Below are positions 29,710 through 37,604 of a DNA stretch of 42,813 bases, piece by piece. Both the position numbers and the translations under genes were made by a program. Under the pieces are notes generated by a model. The model was not told the DNA's origin and did no database searches. It saw only the letters and a list, made by a program, of their open reading frames with translations. Positions within the stretch are counted from its first letter, which is position 1. Each line of letters starts with the position of its first letter. The DNA is from Candidatus Liptonbacteria bacterium (GTDB lineage: Bacteria; Patescibacteriota; Minisyncoccia; UBA6257; 2-01-FULL-56-20): contig JACQKT010000021.1 in NCBI GenBank assembly GCA_016204355.1, positions 1 through 42,813 on the forward strand. Reading direction: 5' to 3'.

Positions 29710-30402
29710 TCAATGCCGATGGCTATGGTGTTCGCCGGCTATCGCTTTCTCGGCTTTGTGTTTAGTCTCGTTGGCTCTTTCCATTATCCATATACAGATG
29801 ACAATGGATACCCATGAGTCAATGTCATAGCTGGCAATCCACGGCCAGAGCTTCATGGTCCCCGCCGTCGCAACCACGACAAACGAAATGCCGAGGTCGT
29901 TCAGCGTGTGGAGAATTGTCGTCCTATGGAGATGGTCGTGACCCCCGTGCTCATCTTCTATTTCGAACAACTTAAGAGCAACATACATCAGGCCATTAAG
30001 CAGCAATCCGATCACCGATATTAGAAGCATTGTGCCAGCTTCTACGTCGGCAGGATGAGAAATTCTCCAGGCCGCCCAGCCAATTGTCGAGAAAGCGACA
30101 ACGATAAGGATGTTGGCGTTTACCACTGCCAACTTTTCCTTAACCGTTCTTGCTCTGTTCTTGTCTCCCGCCTTTGCGGCGATAATGCCCGCCACAATAG
30201 CTACAAGGTAAACCAGAACGTCCGACGAGACGTGGATGGCATCCCCAAAAAGCGACAAGCTGTGCGACGCTCCGCTTCCCCAAAATTCAATGCCGGCGGT
30301 AATAAGCGCAAGCACCATCGCGAATGCATAGCCCGTCGGCTTGCACCGGCAGGGCTCTTCCAGCGTAGGACACCACGGAAGGTGCCCGTTTTCGATGAAC
30401 AT
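29710..30402 (-). CDS. Cation diffusion facilitator (CDF) family metal transporter
   Basis: A 230-residue protein with six membrane helices. The helix 2 metal site reads SLFGDAIHVSSD (Asp and His/Asp at the expected spacing) and the helix 5 site HTLNDLG. It has His-rich segments between helices 4 and 5 (EDEHGGHDHLHR) and at the C terminus (EHHSHRH), but lacks the usual cytoplasmic C-terminal domain, and its N terminus has a Cys pair (CRCKPTG). It would export zinc or a similar divalent metal using the proton gradient. A GGAGG site 7 nt before the ATG supports the start. Confidence 0.88.
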   Translation of the reverse strand: MFIENGHLPWCPTLEEPCRCKPTGYAFAMVLALITAGIEFWGSGASHSLSLFGDAIHVSSDVLVYLVAIVAGIIAAKAGDKNRARTVKEKLAVVNANILIVVAFSTIGWAAWRISHPADVEAGTMLLISVIGLLLNGLMYVALKLFEIEDEHGGHDHLHRTTILHTLNDLGISFVVVATAGTMKLWPWIASYDIDSWVSIVICIWIMERANETKHKAEKAIAGEHHSHRH

Positions 30403-30498
30403 AAGGCACCTCCGTAGAAAAATATGAAAATATCAATCTGCTATGCCCGAAGTTTTACATAAAACAGCGCAAAAAAGCAAACAGAAAATTCAATCTTG

Positions 30499-30966
30499 TT
30501 AATTTTGAAGATTGACGGCGTCCCCTATTTTCAAATCGTATTTTGCAACGGCACCGGCGTTTATTTCCAAAACCTGGTCAACGCTCCCCGGAGGATAATA
30601 TACCGAGAGAGCAAAGACGCTCTTGTTCGGCTCGGGTTGAAGATTCTCCGAAAATCCGATTACTTTGCTGTTGTTTATCCAAACTATGTCGATGGGAAAA
30701 TTCATGTCTTTCATCCAGAATCCGTAATTCCCCGGCGAAGGAAAAACGAACAGAAGTCCTTCTTTCTCACCAAGAGAATTTTTTCCCGACAGCCCCTGCA
30801 TCCTGCTTGAAGTGCTGTCGGCTATTTCCACATCGAAAGTCTGGCTACCCACCGATAAAACTGTTTTGGACTTTCCTGTTTCAAACGGTTTCATGTAAAT
30901 GGCGGCAATCGAAAGAATTGCAACAAAACCAATTAATGCCAGAATAATTGTCACGCCTTTATTCAT
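30499..30966 (-). CDS. DUF192 protein, membrane-anchored
   Basis: A 155-residue protein with an N-terminal signal anchor (about 5-24) and a DUF192 domain (about 38-155): IADSTSSRMQGLSG, FWMKDMNFPIDIVWIN, and VLEINAGAVAKYDLKIGD. The family is common in bacteria and archaea, usually exported, and has no settled biochemical function. It has its own promoter (30982-31009). Confidence 0.92.
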   Translation of the reverse strand: MNKGVTIILALIGFVAILSIAAIYMKPFETGKSKTVLSVGSQTFDVEIADSTSSRMQGLSGKNSLGEKEGLLFVFPSPGNYGFWMKDMNFPIDIVWINNSKVIGFSENLQPEPNKSVFALSVYYPPGSVDQVLEINAGAVAKYDLKIGDAVNLQN

Positions 30967-30981
30967 TCAATATATATTCAA

Positions 30982-31009
30982 ATTATAAACAAAATGAAAG
31001 TGTTGCCAA
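30982..31009 (-). promoter_or_regulatory. Promoter of the DUF192 gene
   Basis: On the minus strand, TTGGCA (31004-31009), 16 nt and TATAAT (30982-30987), with 15 nt to the ATG. It gives a leader of about nine bases, without a Shine-Dalgarno site. Confidence 0.55.
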
Positions 31010-31019
31010 ATTTGCGGTT

Positions 31020-31553
31020 TCATTTTTTCTTTTTCACCGTCATTATGGACGACAAATGATATGCAACTATTCCGAAAGCAACGGAGACATTAAGAGATTC
31101 TTTGTTTCCCATCATTGGTATTTCAAGAATTTCGTCTGATAGTTTCAAAACGGAAAGAGGCAATCCTTTTACTTCATTCCCGACAACCAGACACAATTTC
31201 GAACCGCAAATAACGGACTTTGATGTTTTGTAAAAAAGAACCGAGTTTTTCGCCCGTTCGACAGCCAAAATTTTATAGCCGTCTTTTTTCAATCTTTTTA
31301 TAAGCCGGGCTGTCGAAGAAGCTTTTTCCCATTCAACCGATTTTTCGGCGCCGAGAGAAACTTTGGCGAATTGCGGTCTTTGCCTGCCGAAATTATCAAC
31401 CGGCGCGGGAGTAATGCCGCAGAGATAAATTTTTTTAATGCCGGCTCCGTCGGCCGTTCTGAAAATGGAGCCGACGTTATGCAGGCTGCGAACATTATGC
31501 AGAGCAGCTACAAACCTGTCCGCAAAATCAGGTTTTTTATTTTTTGCGGACAT
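31020..31553 (-). CDS. SpoU/TrmH-family RNA 2'-O-methyltransferase
   Basis: A 177-residue SPOUT enzyme without the N-terminal substrate-binding extension of RlmB. Motif 1 is NVRSLHNVGSIFRTADGAG, motif 2 LVVGNEVKGL, and motif 3 IPMMGNKESLNVSVAFGI, the knot that binds S-adenosylmethionine. It should methylate the 2'-OH of a tRNA or rRNA ribose; the target cannot be read. It starts 6 nt after the ftsZ stop, so it is the last gene of the division/translation operon. Confidence 0.93.
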   Translation of the reverse strand: MSAKNKKPDFADRFVAALHNVRSLHNVGSIFRTADGAGIKKIYLCGITPAPVDNFGRQRPQFAKVSLGAEKSVEWEKASSTARLIKRLKKDGYKILAVERAKNSVLFYKTSKSVICGSKLCLVVGNEVKGLPLSVLKLSDEILEIPMMGNKESLNVSVAFGIVAYHLSSIMTVKKKK

Positions 31554-31559
31554 CGCTTA

Positions 31560-32813
31560 TTATTTTTTCTTCCTTCTTAAAAAAGTGGGGATTTCCCAAA
31601 TCTCGCTTTCCTTATCCGGCCTTATGCTTTCGTTCTTAATCGCCTTTTTTTTCTGTTCAAGATTATCCTGCCTCAACGGCTGAACCTGAACTTCTTTGTC
31701 ATTTGATTCTTTGGTGAAAGGCGGGAATTGCTGTTCTTCTTCTTTCTCTCCTATACCTATTTTCCTTGCTTCTTCACCCAATCCCCGTTTTGCGTAAGAA
31801 CCGAAAAGTGAATTAGCTGCGGATACTCCGTTGATTCCTGTAGCAATCAGCGTGATTTTTAATTGGTTTTGCTTGAGCTTTTTGTCGCGATACGCTCCAA
31901 AAATTATTTTTGCTCCCGGGTCTACGGCCTGCGCTATCAGTCTTGCGGCTTCGTTTATTTCGTTCATTTTCATATCGTTACCTCCGGAAATGCCCAAGAG
32001 AACACCCTTGGCGCCTTCCGCGCTCATCTCAAGCAGCGGAGAATTTATGGCTTGTCTGACAGCTTCGGCGGCCCTTTCCTGGCCGCTCGCTATGCCGAGT
32101 CCGACGACCGCCGTACCGGCGCTTTCCATAATGGACCTCATATCCGCGAAATCCAGATTTATTATTCCTGGAGAAACTATGACTTCCACTATGCCCTCCA
32201 GCGCGTTTTTCAAAACATCATCTATGGCAGCAAAGGCTTTAAGAAGCGGCGTGTCTTTTGAGATTACGCTGAATATTCTGTCGTTCGGAACAATCATCAA
32301 CGCATCCACTTTGTCGCGAAGTTTAGCTATGCCTTCCTGCGCTATTCTTTCGCGCTGGCTTCCCTCGAACGCAAAAGGTCTTGTTACAAAAGCTATCGTC
32401 AAAGCCCCGGACTGCTTAGCGATCTCGGCAACAACGGGAGCCGCTCCCGTTCCGGTTCCACCTCCGAGCCCGGCTGCCAGAAAAATCAGGTCTGCTCCGC
32501 TCAGAACTTCCGCTATCTCGGAACGGTTTTCCTCGGCGGCCTGTCTTCCGATTTCCGGATTCATTCCCGTACCCAGCCCGCGTGTAAGATTCCGGCCGAC
32601 ATATATCTTCCTCTTAACCAGACAGTGATCGAGGTCCTGGTGGTCGGTATTTATCGCGATAAACTCGACCCCTCTCATGAAGTTGCGGTTCATTCTTGAT
32701 ACCGCGTTTCCGCCTCCGCCGCCTATTCCCACGACTTTTATCGAAATATCGGAATTACTTCCGCCTTTTTCGCTTTTTTGTTTCGGCCTCCTGGCCCTGG
32801 ATCTTTTTTTCAT
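31560..32813 (-). CDS. ftsZ: Cell division protein FtsZ
   Basis: A 417-residue tubulin homologue that forms the division ring. The tubulin signature GGGTGTGAAP, VVGIGGGGGNAVSRM at the start, and NDRIFSV are clear. A Lys/Arg-rich tail of about 22 residues precedes the GTPase domain. The C-terminal linker ends in EIPTFLRRKKK, the conserved peptide that binds FtsA. The ATG at 32813 is chosen because upstream codons would overlap ftsA. It lies 2 nt after ftsA without a Shine-Dalgarno site, so coupled translation is likely. Confidence 0.97.
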   Translation of the reverse strand: MKKRSRARRPKQKSEKGGSNSDISIKVVGIGGGGGNAVSRMNRNFMRGVEFIAINTDHQDLDHCLVKRKIYVGRNLTRGLGTGMNPEIGRQAAEENRSEIAEVLSGADLIFLAAGLGGGTGTGAAPVVAEIAKQSGALTIAFVTRPFAFEGSQRERIAQEGIAKLRDKVDALMIVPNDRIFSVISKDTPLLKAFAAIDDVLKNALEGIVEVIVSPGIINLDFADMRSIMESAGTAVVGLGIASGQERAAEAVRQAINSPLLEMSAEGAKGVLLGISGGNDMKMNEINEAARLIAQAVDPGAKIIFGAYRDKKLKQNQLKITLIATGINGVSAANSLFGSYAKRGLGEEARKIGIGEKEEEQQFPPFTKESNDKEVQVQPLRQDNLEQKKKAIKNESIRPDKESEIWEIPTFLRRKKK

Positions 32814-32815
32814 TT

Positions 32816-34042
32816 CTACGGAATGAAATATTTCAATAAATTCTTGAACCTGAGATCGGGTATCGATGAAAATCCGCGGTCGCGCACCCCGTCGCAGGCC
32901 CAAAGTATCAGGCCCAGCGCGTTAACGAATTCAGGGTCTTCGAAAACATCCGAAAAATCGTTGCCTTCATTCCCCCATTCTCCCCGCACAGTCAAGCCTA
33001 TCTGGCTTGCCAATTTGAGTTCCTGCCTGACAAGTTCAGTGAGGCCGGGCATTTTTGCGCCCCCGCCCACTAAAACCGCACCTCCAGCAAGCTTTCCGGC
33101 TTTCCCGATGCTTCGGAGTTCATTATCGACGAATTCCAAAATTTCGGCAAGGCGGGATTCGATTATTTCCGCGACGAACCTTCTGGATACGGAGCCTCTT
33201 TCCTCCGAAGAAAACTTTTTCAGTTCTATGCTGTCTTTGGAGCTCACTTCTTTTGCCAAAGCATAACCGTAATGCAGTTTCAGATTTTCCGCCGCCGCCA
33301 CGGGAATTTTCAGCCCGACGGCGATGTCGTTGGTTATGTTCCCCGCTCCGAGCGGTATCAGGCCCGTGCATATCAATTTGTTTTCCTCGAAAAGAGCATA
33401 GCCCGTCGTGCCGAAGCCGATATCTATAAGTATGACTCCCAGATTTTTTTGGGTTTTAGTCAGAGCGGCTCGGCTCGCTATCAGCGGATTGAAAACTATG
33501 CCGCTTATTTTCCCTCCAGCTATTTCAACTGCCCTCGTCACTCCTTTAACGTGCGGCGAAAAAGCGTCTATTATAAGCGAACTGACCTCGAGCCGGCTTC
33601 CGCTAAGCCCTACCGGCTCTGTTATGTCCCCGACTCCGTCGACTATAAATTCCTTGGTTACGTTATGAATGATAAGCCTGTTTGTGGACAAGTTTACCGC
33701 CTGGCTTGAGTTTATTACTTTCTCAACGTCTTCCTGATAAATTTCACTGTCCGCGCGCGATATCGGAACTATTCCACGGGAACTTTGCACTCTTATCTGA
33801 GGAGTTCCGACATTAACATAAACCGACCTGAGGCCGTTCTTATAATCTTTTTTCACTTCGCTGAAAAGCCTGCCTATTGCGGGAGAAACTTCGCCCATTT
33901 CTATGACAACCCCTTTGCGCAGACCGACCGACGGTTCTTTAAAAACTGCCCTTAGAATCGGCTTTTCTCCGCGCAATTCCGCTACCGCCGCTTTTAAAAC
34001 AGATGTCCCTATATCTAAACCGATAATAAAATTAGAACTCAT
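32816..34042 (-). CDS. ftsA: Cell division protein FtsA
   Basis: A 408-residue actin-like ATPase. It shows phosphate 1 GLDIGTSVLKAAV, the FtsA-specific 1C region, phosphate 2 LIDIGFGTTGYALF and the adenosine motif VLVGGGAKMPG. The C terminus (LRFKNLLKYFIP) can form the amphipathic membrane-targeting helix that ties FtsZ to the membrane. It precedes ftsZ directly. Confidence 0.96.
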   Translation of the reverse strand: MSSNFIIGLDIGTSVLKAAVAELRGEKPILRAVFKEPSVGLRKGVVIEMGEVSPAIGRLFSEVKKDYKNGLRSVYVNVGTPQIRVQSSRGIVPISRADSEIYQEDVEKVINSSQAVNLSTNRLIIHNVTKEFIVDGVGDITEPVGLSGSRLEVSSLIIDAFSPHVKGVTRAVEIAGGKISGIVFNPLIASRAALTKTQKNLGVILIDIGFGTTGYALFEENKLICTGLIPLGAGNITNDIAVGLKIPVAAAENLKLHYGYALAKEVSSKDSIELKKFSSEERGSVSRRFVAEIIESRLAEILEFVDNELRSIGKAGKLAGGAVLVGGGAKMPGLTELVRQELKLASQIGLTVRGEWGNEGNDFSDVFEDPEFVNALGLILWACDGVRDRGFSSIPDLRFKNLLKYFIP

Positions 34043-34047
34043 GAAAA

Positions 34048-34464
34048 TTAAATTCGCAATTTCTCCGAAATCCTCTTCTCCAGCTTTTCCATCTTTATCC
34101 TATCACCTTTTTTCTTGTGGTCATAGCCCAAAAGATGGACAATCCCGTGCAAAAGGAGCGGAGCAAGAATTTTCTCTTTGCCGCGGGCGAGGTCGAGGTT
34201 AAGGTAAATTTCTCCTAAAATCTTCCTTCCTTTTTCCGGGTACGGCCATCGAACCGGCTCTTCGAAAGAAAGTATATTGGCTGGACCTTTTTCATGCGGA
34301 AGAAATTTTTTCTTGAGGCGCTTCATCTCCGCGTCCCCGAGCAGAAAAATCTCTGTTTTAAAGCCGTCTGCCGATTTTCCTTTTGCCGTAGGCGTCGTTT
34401 TTAGGATTTTTGCGGAAAGCCGCTCCAGCTTTTTTTGCAGAATTTTTCCTTTCAAACGCCTCAT
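34048..34464 (-). CDS. ybeY: Endoribonuclease YbeY (rRNA maturation factor)
   Basis: A 138-residue single-domain metalloprotein. The zinc motif HGIVHLLGYDH (about 105-115) is complete, preceded by FLPHEKGPANILSFEEP, the family's conserved substrate region. YbeY acts in 16S rRNA 3'-end processing and ribosome quality control. It lies 5 nt before ftsA and 17 nt after yqeY. Confidence 0.95.
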   Translation of the reverse strand: MRRLKGKILQKKLERLSAKILKTTPTAKGKSADGFKTEIFLLGDAEMKRLKKKFLPHEKGPANILSFEEPVRWPYPEKGRKILGEIYLNLDLARGKEKILAPLLLHGIVHLLGYDHKKKGDRIKMEKLEKRISEKLRI

Positions 34465-34481
34465 TTTCAGTCGGCAATCGC

Positions 34482-34934
34482 TTATTTGAGGCCTTCTCTG
34501 ACAATCTCGCTCACCAATTTCCCGTCGGCGTGCCCCTTTGTCGTTTTTGTGATTTCTTTCATCATAGAATTGAAATCGGAGATTCCCCTTTTTTTCAATT
34601 CTTCGACAAGCGTACTTATCTCCTCTTTGCTCATTTGCGGAGGAAGATATTCTGTTATAAAAACCAATTCTTTCGTTTCTTTTTCCGCGAGTTCCGGTCT
34701 TCCTCCCTTTTTGAAAAGTTCGATTGCTTCCTTCCTTTTTTTTACTTCCTTTTGGAGTATCTCTATTGCCTCTTCATCGGTGAGAATTGGCGCCTGCCCG
34801 GTTCCCTTTTTTTCTATTTCCCTATTGTGCAGCAAAGAGAGCAAAAAGCGGATAACTCCTGCTTTTTCGAAATCTTTGTTAAGAAGAGAATTTTTGAGGT
34901 CAGAACTCAGTTTTTCCTTGAAACCGTTTCCCAT
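34482..34934 (-). CDS. yqeY: YqeY/GatB-tail-like protein
   Basis: A 150-residue YqeY-family protein, all helical, similar to the tRNA-binding tail domain of GatB. It shows RFLLSLLHNREIEKKG near the start, LVFITEYLPPQMSKEE, and the C-terminal GHADGKLVSEIVREGL. It often follows rpsU, as here, and may assist tRNA-dependent amidation or another translation step. No Shine-Dalgarno site is visible. Confidence 0.93.
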   Translation of the reverse strand: MGNGFKEKLSSDLKNSLLNKDFEKAGVIRFLLSLLHNREIEKKGTGQAPILTDEEAIEILQKEVKKRKEAIELFKKGGRPELAEKETKELVFITEYLPPQMSKEEISTLVEELKKRGISDFNSMMKEITKTTKGHADGKLVSEIVREGLK

Positions 34935-34956
34935 GTATGAGCCGAAGTGAATTTTT

Positions 34957-35175
34957 TTAGATGAGTCCCAGCTTTTTCATCCTTTTTATTTCGGTCTTCT
35001 TCTTTTCGCGATGCAATGCGGAAAGACGCCTTTGACGCTTGCCATGCGTTCTCCCGTGGAATTTCCGTTTTCTGAATTCCTTAACAACTCCGCTTTGCCT
35101 TACTTTTTTGGAAAAACGGTATAGCAGCGCGCTGGTTGATTCTCCTCCTCTTTTTTTAACTTCTACTGCAGGCAT
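34957..35175 (-). CDS. rpsU: 30S ribosomal protein bS21
   Basis: A 72-residue, very basic protein with the bS21 pattern: VEVKKRGGESTSALLYRFSKKVRQSGV, then FRKRKFHGRTHGKRQRRLSALHREKKK. It binds near the anti-Shine-Dalgarno region of 16S rRNA. It is complete and stands between the HIT gene and yqeY. Confidence 0.94.
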   Translation of the reverse strand: MPAVEVKKRGGESTSALLYRFSKKVRQSGVVKEFRKRKFHGRTHGKRQRRLSALHREKKKTEIKRMKKLGLI

Positions 35176-35182
35176 TTTTGTT

Positions 35183-35602
35183 TTATTTGTTTATTGCTTT
35201 TTTAATTTTGGAAGCCGTTTCCTGGATGGTTTCTGAGGGCTTATTATCGGCGACCGATTGAATCGACCTGCCGCCGTCGCCCGTGAATCTGGGGATAATA
35301 TGTATGTGCAGATGGTCTATTTCCTGCCCGGCGAATTTACCGTGATTTATGCCGATTGTAAAGCCGTCGGGGCTGATAGATTCGGAGATGCCGGAAACAA
35401 CTTTCTTGACCGCCGAAAAAATCGGTCCGAGCTCTTCGTTTTGTGCTTCAAGTATGTTTTCTCGGTGGGTCTTGGGCACGACTATTGCATGCCCTTGCGC
35501 CCTCGGATGTATATCCAAAAATGCTATTGTTTCGTTGTCTTCGTAAATGACTTCCGCGGCAATTTCCTTTTTGGCTATCTTGCAAAAAACGCAGTTGGCC
35601 AT
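35183..35602 (-). CDS. HIT-family nucleotide hydrolase/transferase (HinT-like)
   Basis: A 139-residue HIT protein. It has CVFCKIAKKEIAAEVIYED with the zinc-type Cys pair at the start, and the histidine triad HLHIHIIPRF at about residues 98-107. Members hydrolyse AMP conjugates; HinT types cleave adenosine phosphoramidates. The ATG at 35602 fits the family N terminus; the longer frame to 35650 would translate repeat DNA. It lies between hisS and rpsU. Confidence 0.93.
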   Translation of the reverse strand: MANCVFCKIAKKEIAAEVIYEDNETIAFLDIHPRAQGHAIVVPKTHRENILEAQNEELGPIFSAVKKVVSGISESISPDGFTIGINHGKFAGQEIDHLHIHIIPRFTGDGGRSIQSVADNKPSETIQETASKIKKAINK

Positions 35603-35613
35603 TTCATAATGAA

Positions 35614-35646
35614 CCTGCCTGCCCTGAGCTGGTCGAACGGGTCGAA
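35614..35646. repeat. Composite dispersed repeat between hisS and the HIT gene
   Basis: CCTGCCTGCC (35614-35623), the half-palindrome of 355-374, overlaps GCCCTGAGC-T-GGTCGAA-C-GGGTCGAA (35621-35646). The latter differs from the tktN copy at 2 of 26 positions. It fills the spacer, ending at the hisS stop codon. Confidence 0.8.
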
Positions 35647-36981
35647 TCATTGCTTCTTTCTTACCAGGCGCTTTTTGACTTCTTCGACGATTGTATCCAT
35701 AGGAACGCTTTCCTGCAAGTGGTTTTCCAGGTCTCTTATGATTATGCTTTTCTCGAAAATTTCCTTCTGCCCGAAGATAAGCGCAAGCTTGACCCCCTCT
35801 TTGTCGGCGAGCCTCAGCTGAACCTTTAGAGAGTCTCGTCCAAGCGCCTCCGTGGCGGATATGCCTGCCGAACGCAACTTTTCTATCAAATTCAAAGATT
35901 TTTTCTTCGCCAGTTCGCCGACGTGGATAACGAAAACTTTTTTCGGCTGTTTTTTGGGAGCTTCCAGTTCCTGCGCTTTCATAACGGTTATCAGGCGCTC
36001 TATTCCAACGGCCCCGCCCACAGCGGGAGTCATTCTGCCTCCGAGCATCTCCAGTAAATAGTCGTAACGCCCCCCTCCCGACAAGGCGCCGATTTCCGAT
36101 CCAGCCCCCTCGACGAAAAATTCGAAGACCGTTTTGCTGTAATAATCAAGACCGCGAACGAGCGTGTGGTCTATGCTGTAAGAAATTTTTAATTCGTCCA
36201 GATATTCGAAAACTTCTTTCAGGTGCGACGAACAATTCGAGCAAAGTTTATCGAAAAAACTCGGGGCTGATTCTTTAAAGCCGACGCACGATTCATTTTT
36301 GCAGTCGAGCAATCTCATCGGATTGATCTTCAGGCGCCGCTGGCAATCCGCGCAAATTTTTTTTTCTTTGTCCTTGTAATAGGATTGCAGCTGTTTTTTG
36401 TAAAGCGGTCTGCATACGCGGCATCCTATCGAGTTTATTTTCAAAACGATGTTTTTTATTTTCAACTTTTCGAGAAGGCGCTGGAAAATAAGAATTATTT
36501 CTGCATCGTAAATCGGGTCGTTGTTTCCTCCGATTACTTCAAATCCTCCGTGTTCGAATTGCCTGAAACGTCCCGCCTGAGGTCTCTCGTGACGAAACAT
36601 CGCGCCCCGGTAAAAAAGTTTTTGGAGAGAAGCCGAGCGCCCAAGGTGGTGCTCCAGATAAGCTCTGGCGATGGGGGCGGTTCCTTCCGGCCGCATCACC
36701 AAACTGTCTTCTCCTTTGCTTCTCACGAAATACATTTCCTTGTTGACTATATCTGTATCGCTGCCGACTCCTCTTTCAAAAACCGTCGCATATTCCAAAA
36801 TCGGCGTGTCAATGCGATTGAAGTTGTAAAAATCCGCCAATTCGCTTATGACGGAATAAATTTTTTCGCGCCAAAGCCATTCGGAGGGCAATATATCGTG
36901 CATTCCCTTTGGGGTGCGCAGTTCTCCCGCAGAGGATTCTTTCTTGTTATTTTTTTGTTTTTCCCCTTTTTTCGGTGCCAT
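35647..36981 (-). CDS. hisS: Histidyl-tRNA synthetase
   Basis: A 444-residue class II synthetase. Motif 2 (RGAMFRHERPQAGRFRQFEHGGFEVIG), the His-specific LVRGLDYYSKTVFEF and GGGRYDYLLEMLGG, and motif 3 (AVGGAVGIERL) are present. The cysteine-bearing insert (GCRVCR, CADCQRR, CKNESC, CSNC) is of the usual bacterial type. A Lys-rich N-terminal tail precedes the conserved TPKGMHDILP. The start at 36981 avoids overlap with lepB, which ends 4 nt before. Confidence 0.96.
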   Translation of the reverse strand: MAPKKGEKQKNNKKESSAGELRTPKGMHDILPSEWLWREKIYSVISELADFYNFNRIDTPILEYATVFERGVGSDTDIVNKEMYFVRSKGEDSLVMRPEGTAPIARAYLEHHLGRSASLQKLFYRGAMFRHERPQAGRFRQFEHGGFEVIGGNNDPIYDAEIILIFQRLLEKLKIKNIVLKINSIGCRVCRPLYKKQLQSYYKDKEKKICADCQRRLKINPMRLLDCKNESCVGFKESAPSFFDKLCSNCSSHLKEVFEYLDELKISYSIDHTLVRGLDYYSKTVFEFFVEGAGSEIGALSGGGRYDYLLEMLGGRMTPAVGGAVGIERLITVMKAQELEAPKKQPKKVFVIHVGELAKKKSLNLIEKLRSAGISATEALGRDSLKVQLRLADKEGVKLALIFGQKEIFEKSIIIRDLENHLQESVPMDTIVEEVKKRLVRKKQ

Positions 36982-36985
36982 TTTC

Positions 36986-37537
36986 CTATTTGTAAGACGG
37001 AGCTGCAAAAACTTTCAGGTCTCCGGGAGGCCAGAGACGGAACTGGACCAGTCCGACTATGTCCGATTTAGGAAGCACGCCCCAATTTCTCGAATCGTAA
37101 CTATAAGCCCTGTTGTCCCCCAAAACGAAATAGCTGTCTTCTGGAACTTTAAATTCGCCGTCTCCGGGAATCGCGGAATTCTCGGAAAGGTATTTTTCAT
37201 CCAACACAATGCCATTCCTATTTTCCTCGTTAAATACTGTGATTTGACTCTTGTTTATCTGCACTTTTTCGCCTGGCAGGCCTATTACTCTTTTTATGAA
37301 ATATACGGATTCGTTTTTGGGATAACGAAAGACAACAACTTCCCCGCGCTCGGGCGCGCGAAAACGGTAGGTAAGCTCGTCAATAAGCAAATAATCGCCG
37401 TCGGAAAAAGTCGGTACCATACTGGAACCGCTCACAAGGAACGGCTGGACGATATAGCTTCTTATCAAAAAAACCGCCGCGAAAGCCACGGCGGTAACTT
37501 CAATTATCTCAAGAACGGAAGAGAAAAATTGTTTCAT
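36986..37537 (-). CDS. lepB: Signal peptidase I
   Basis: A 183-residue type I signal peptidase with one N-terminal membrane helix (about 8-27). The catalytic Ser39 lies in SGSSMVPT and the general base Lys82 in YFIKRVIGLPGE. GDNRAYSYDSR and GVLPKSDIVG follow. It removes signal peptides from exported proteins. I chose ATG 37537, the start of the hydrophobic helix, which lies 10 nt after a good -10 box. It is the first gene of the long operon running to spoU. Confidence 0.93.
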   Translation of the reverse strand: MKQFFSSVLEIIEVTAVAFAAVFLIRSYIVQPFLVSGSSMVPTFSDGDYLLIDELTYRFRAPERGEVVVFRYPKNESVYFIKRVIGLPGEKVQINKSQITVFNEENRNGIVLDEKYLSENSAIPGDGEFKVPEDSYFVLGDNRAYSYDSRNWGVLPKSDIVGLVQFRLWPPGDLKVFAAPSYK

Positions 37538-37547
37538 GACAACAGCT

Positions 37548-37576
37548 ATTGTATAGTAGTAAGCGAAATTGTTCAA
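37548..37576 (-). promoter_or_regulatory. Promoter of the lepB-hisS-ftsZ operon
   Basis: On the minus strand, TTGAAC (37571-37576), 17 nt and TACAAT (37548-37553), 10 nt before the lepB ATG. The implied leader is only three or four bases. Its -35 box overlaps that of the divergent pth promoter. Confidence 0.6.
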
Positions 37577-37597
37577 GATTTCATAAACACTCATAAT
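37569..37597 (+). promoter_or_regulatory. Promoter of pth, leaderless
   Basis: On the plus strand, TTGTTC (37569-37574), 17 nt and CATAAT (37592-37597), 7 nt before the pth ATG. The -35 hexamers of this promoter and the lepB promoter share four bases. Confidence 0.55.
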
Positions 37598-37604
37598 TGA
37601 ATCA

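Noticed and set aside
31831-32628. 265-codon plus-strand frame opposite ftsZ
   Set aside because: Shadow of a conserved gene; the minus-strand frame has the full FtsZ signature.
35603-35650. N-terminal extension of the HIT protein to 35650
   Set aside because: It would translate repeat DNA; the family N terminus starts at 35602.
36385-37071. 228-codon plus-strand frame opposite hisS and lepB
   Set aside because: Antisense shadow spanning two recognised genes and their junction.
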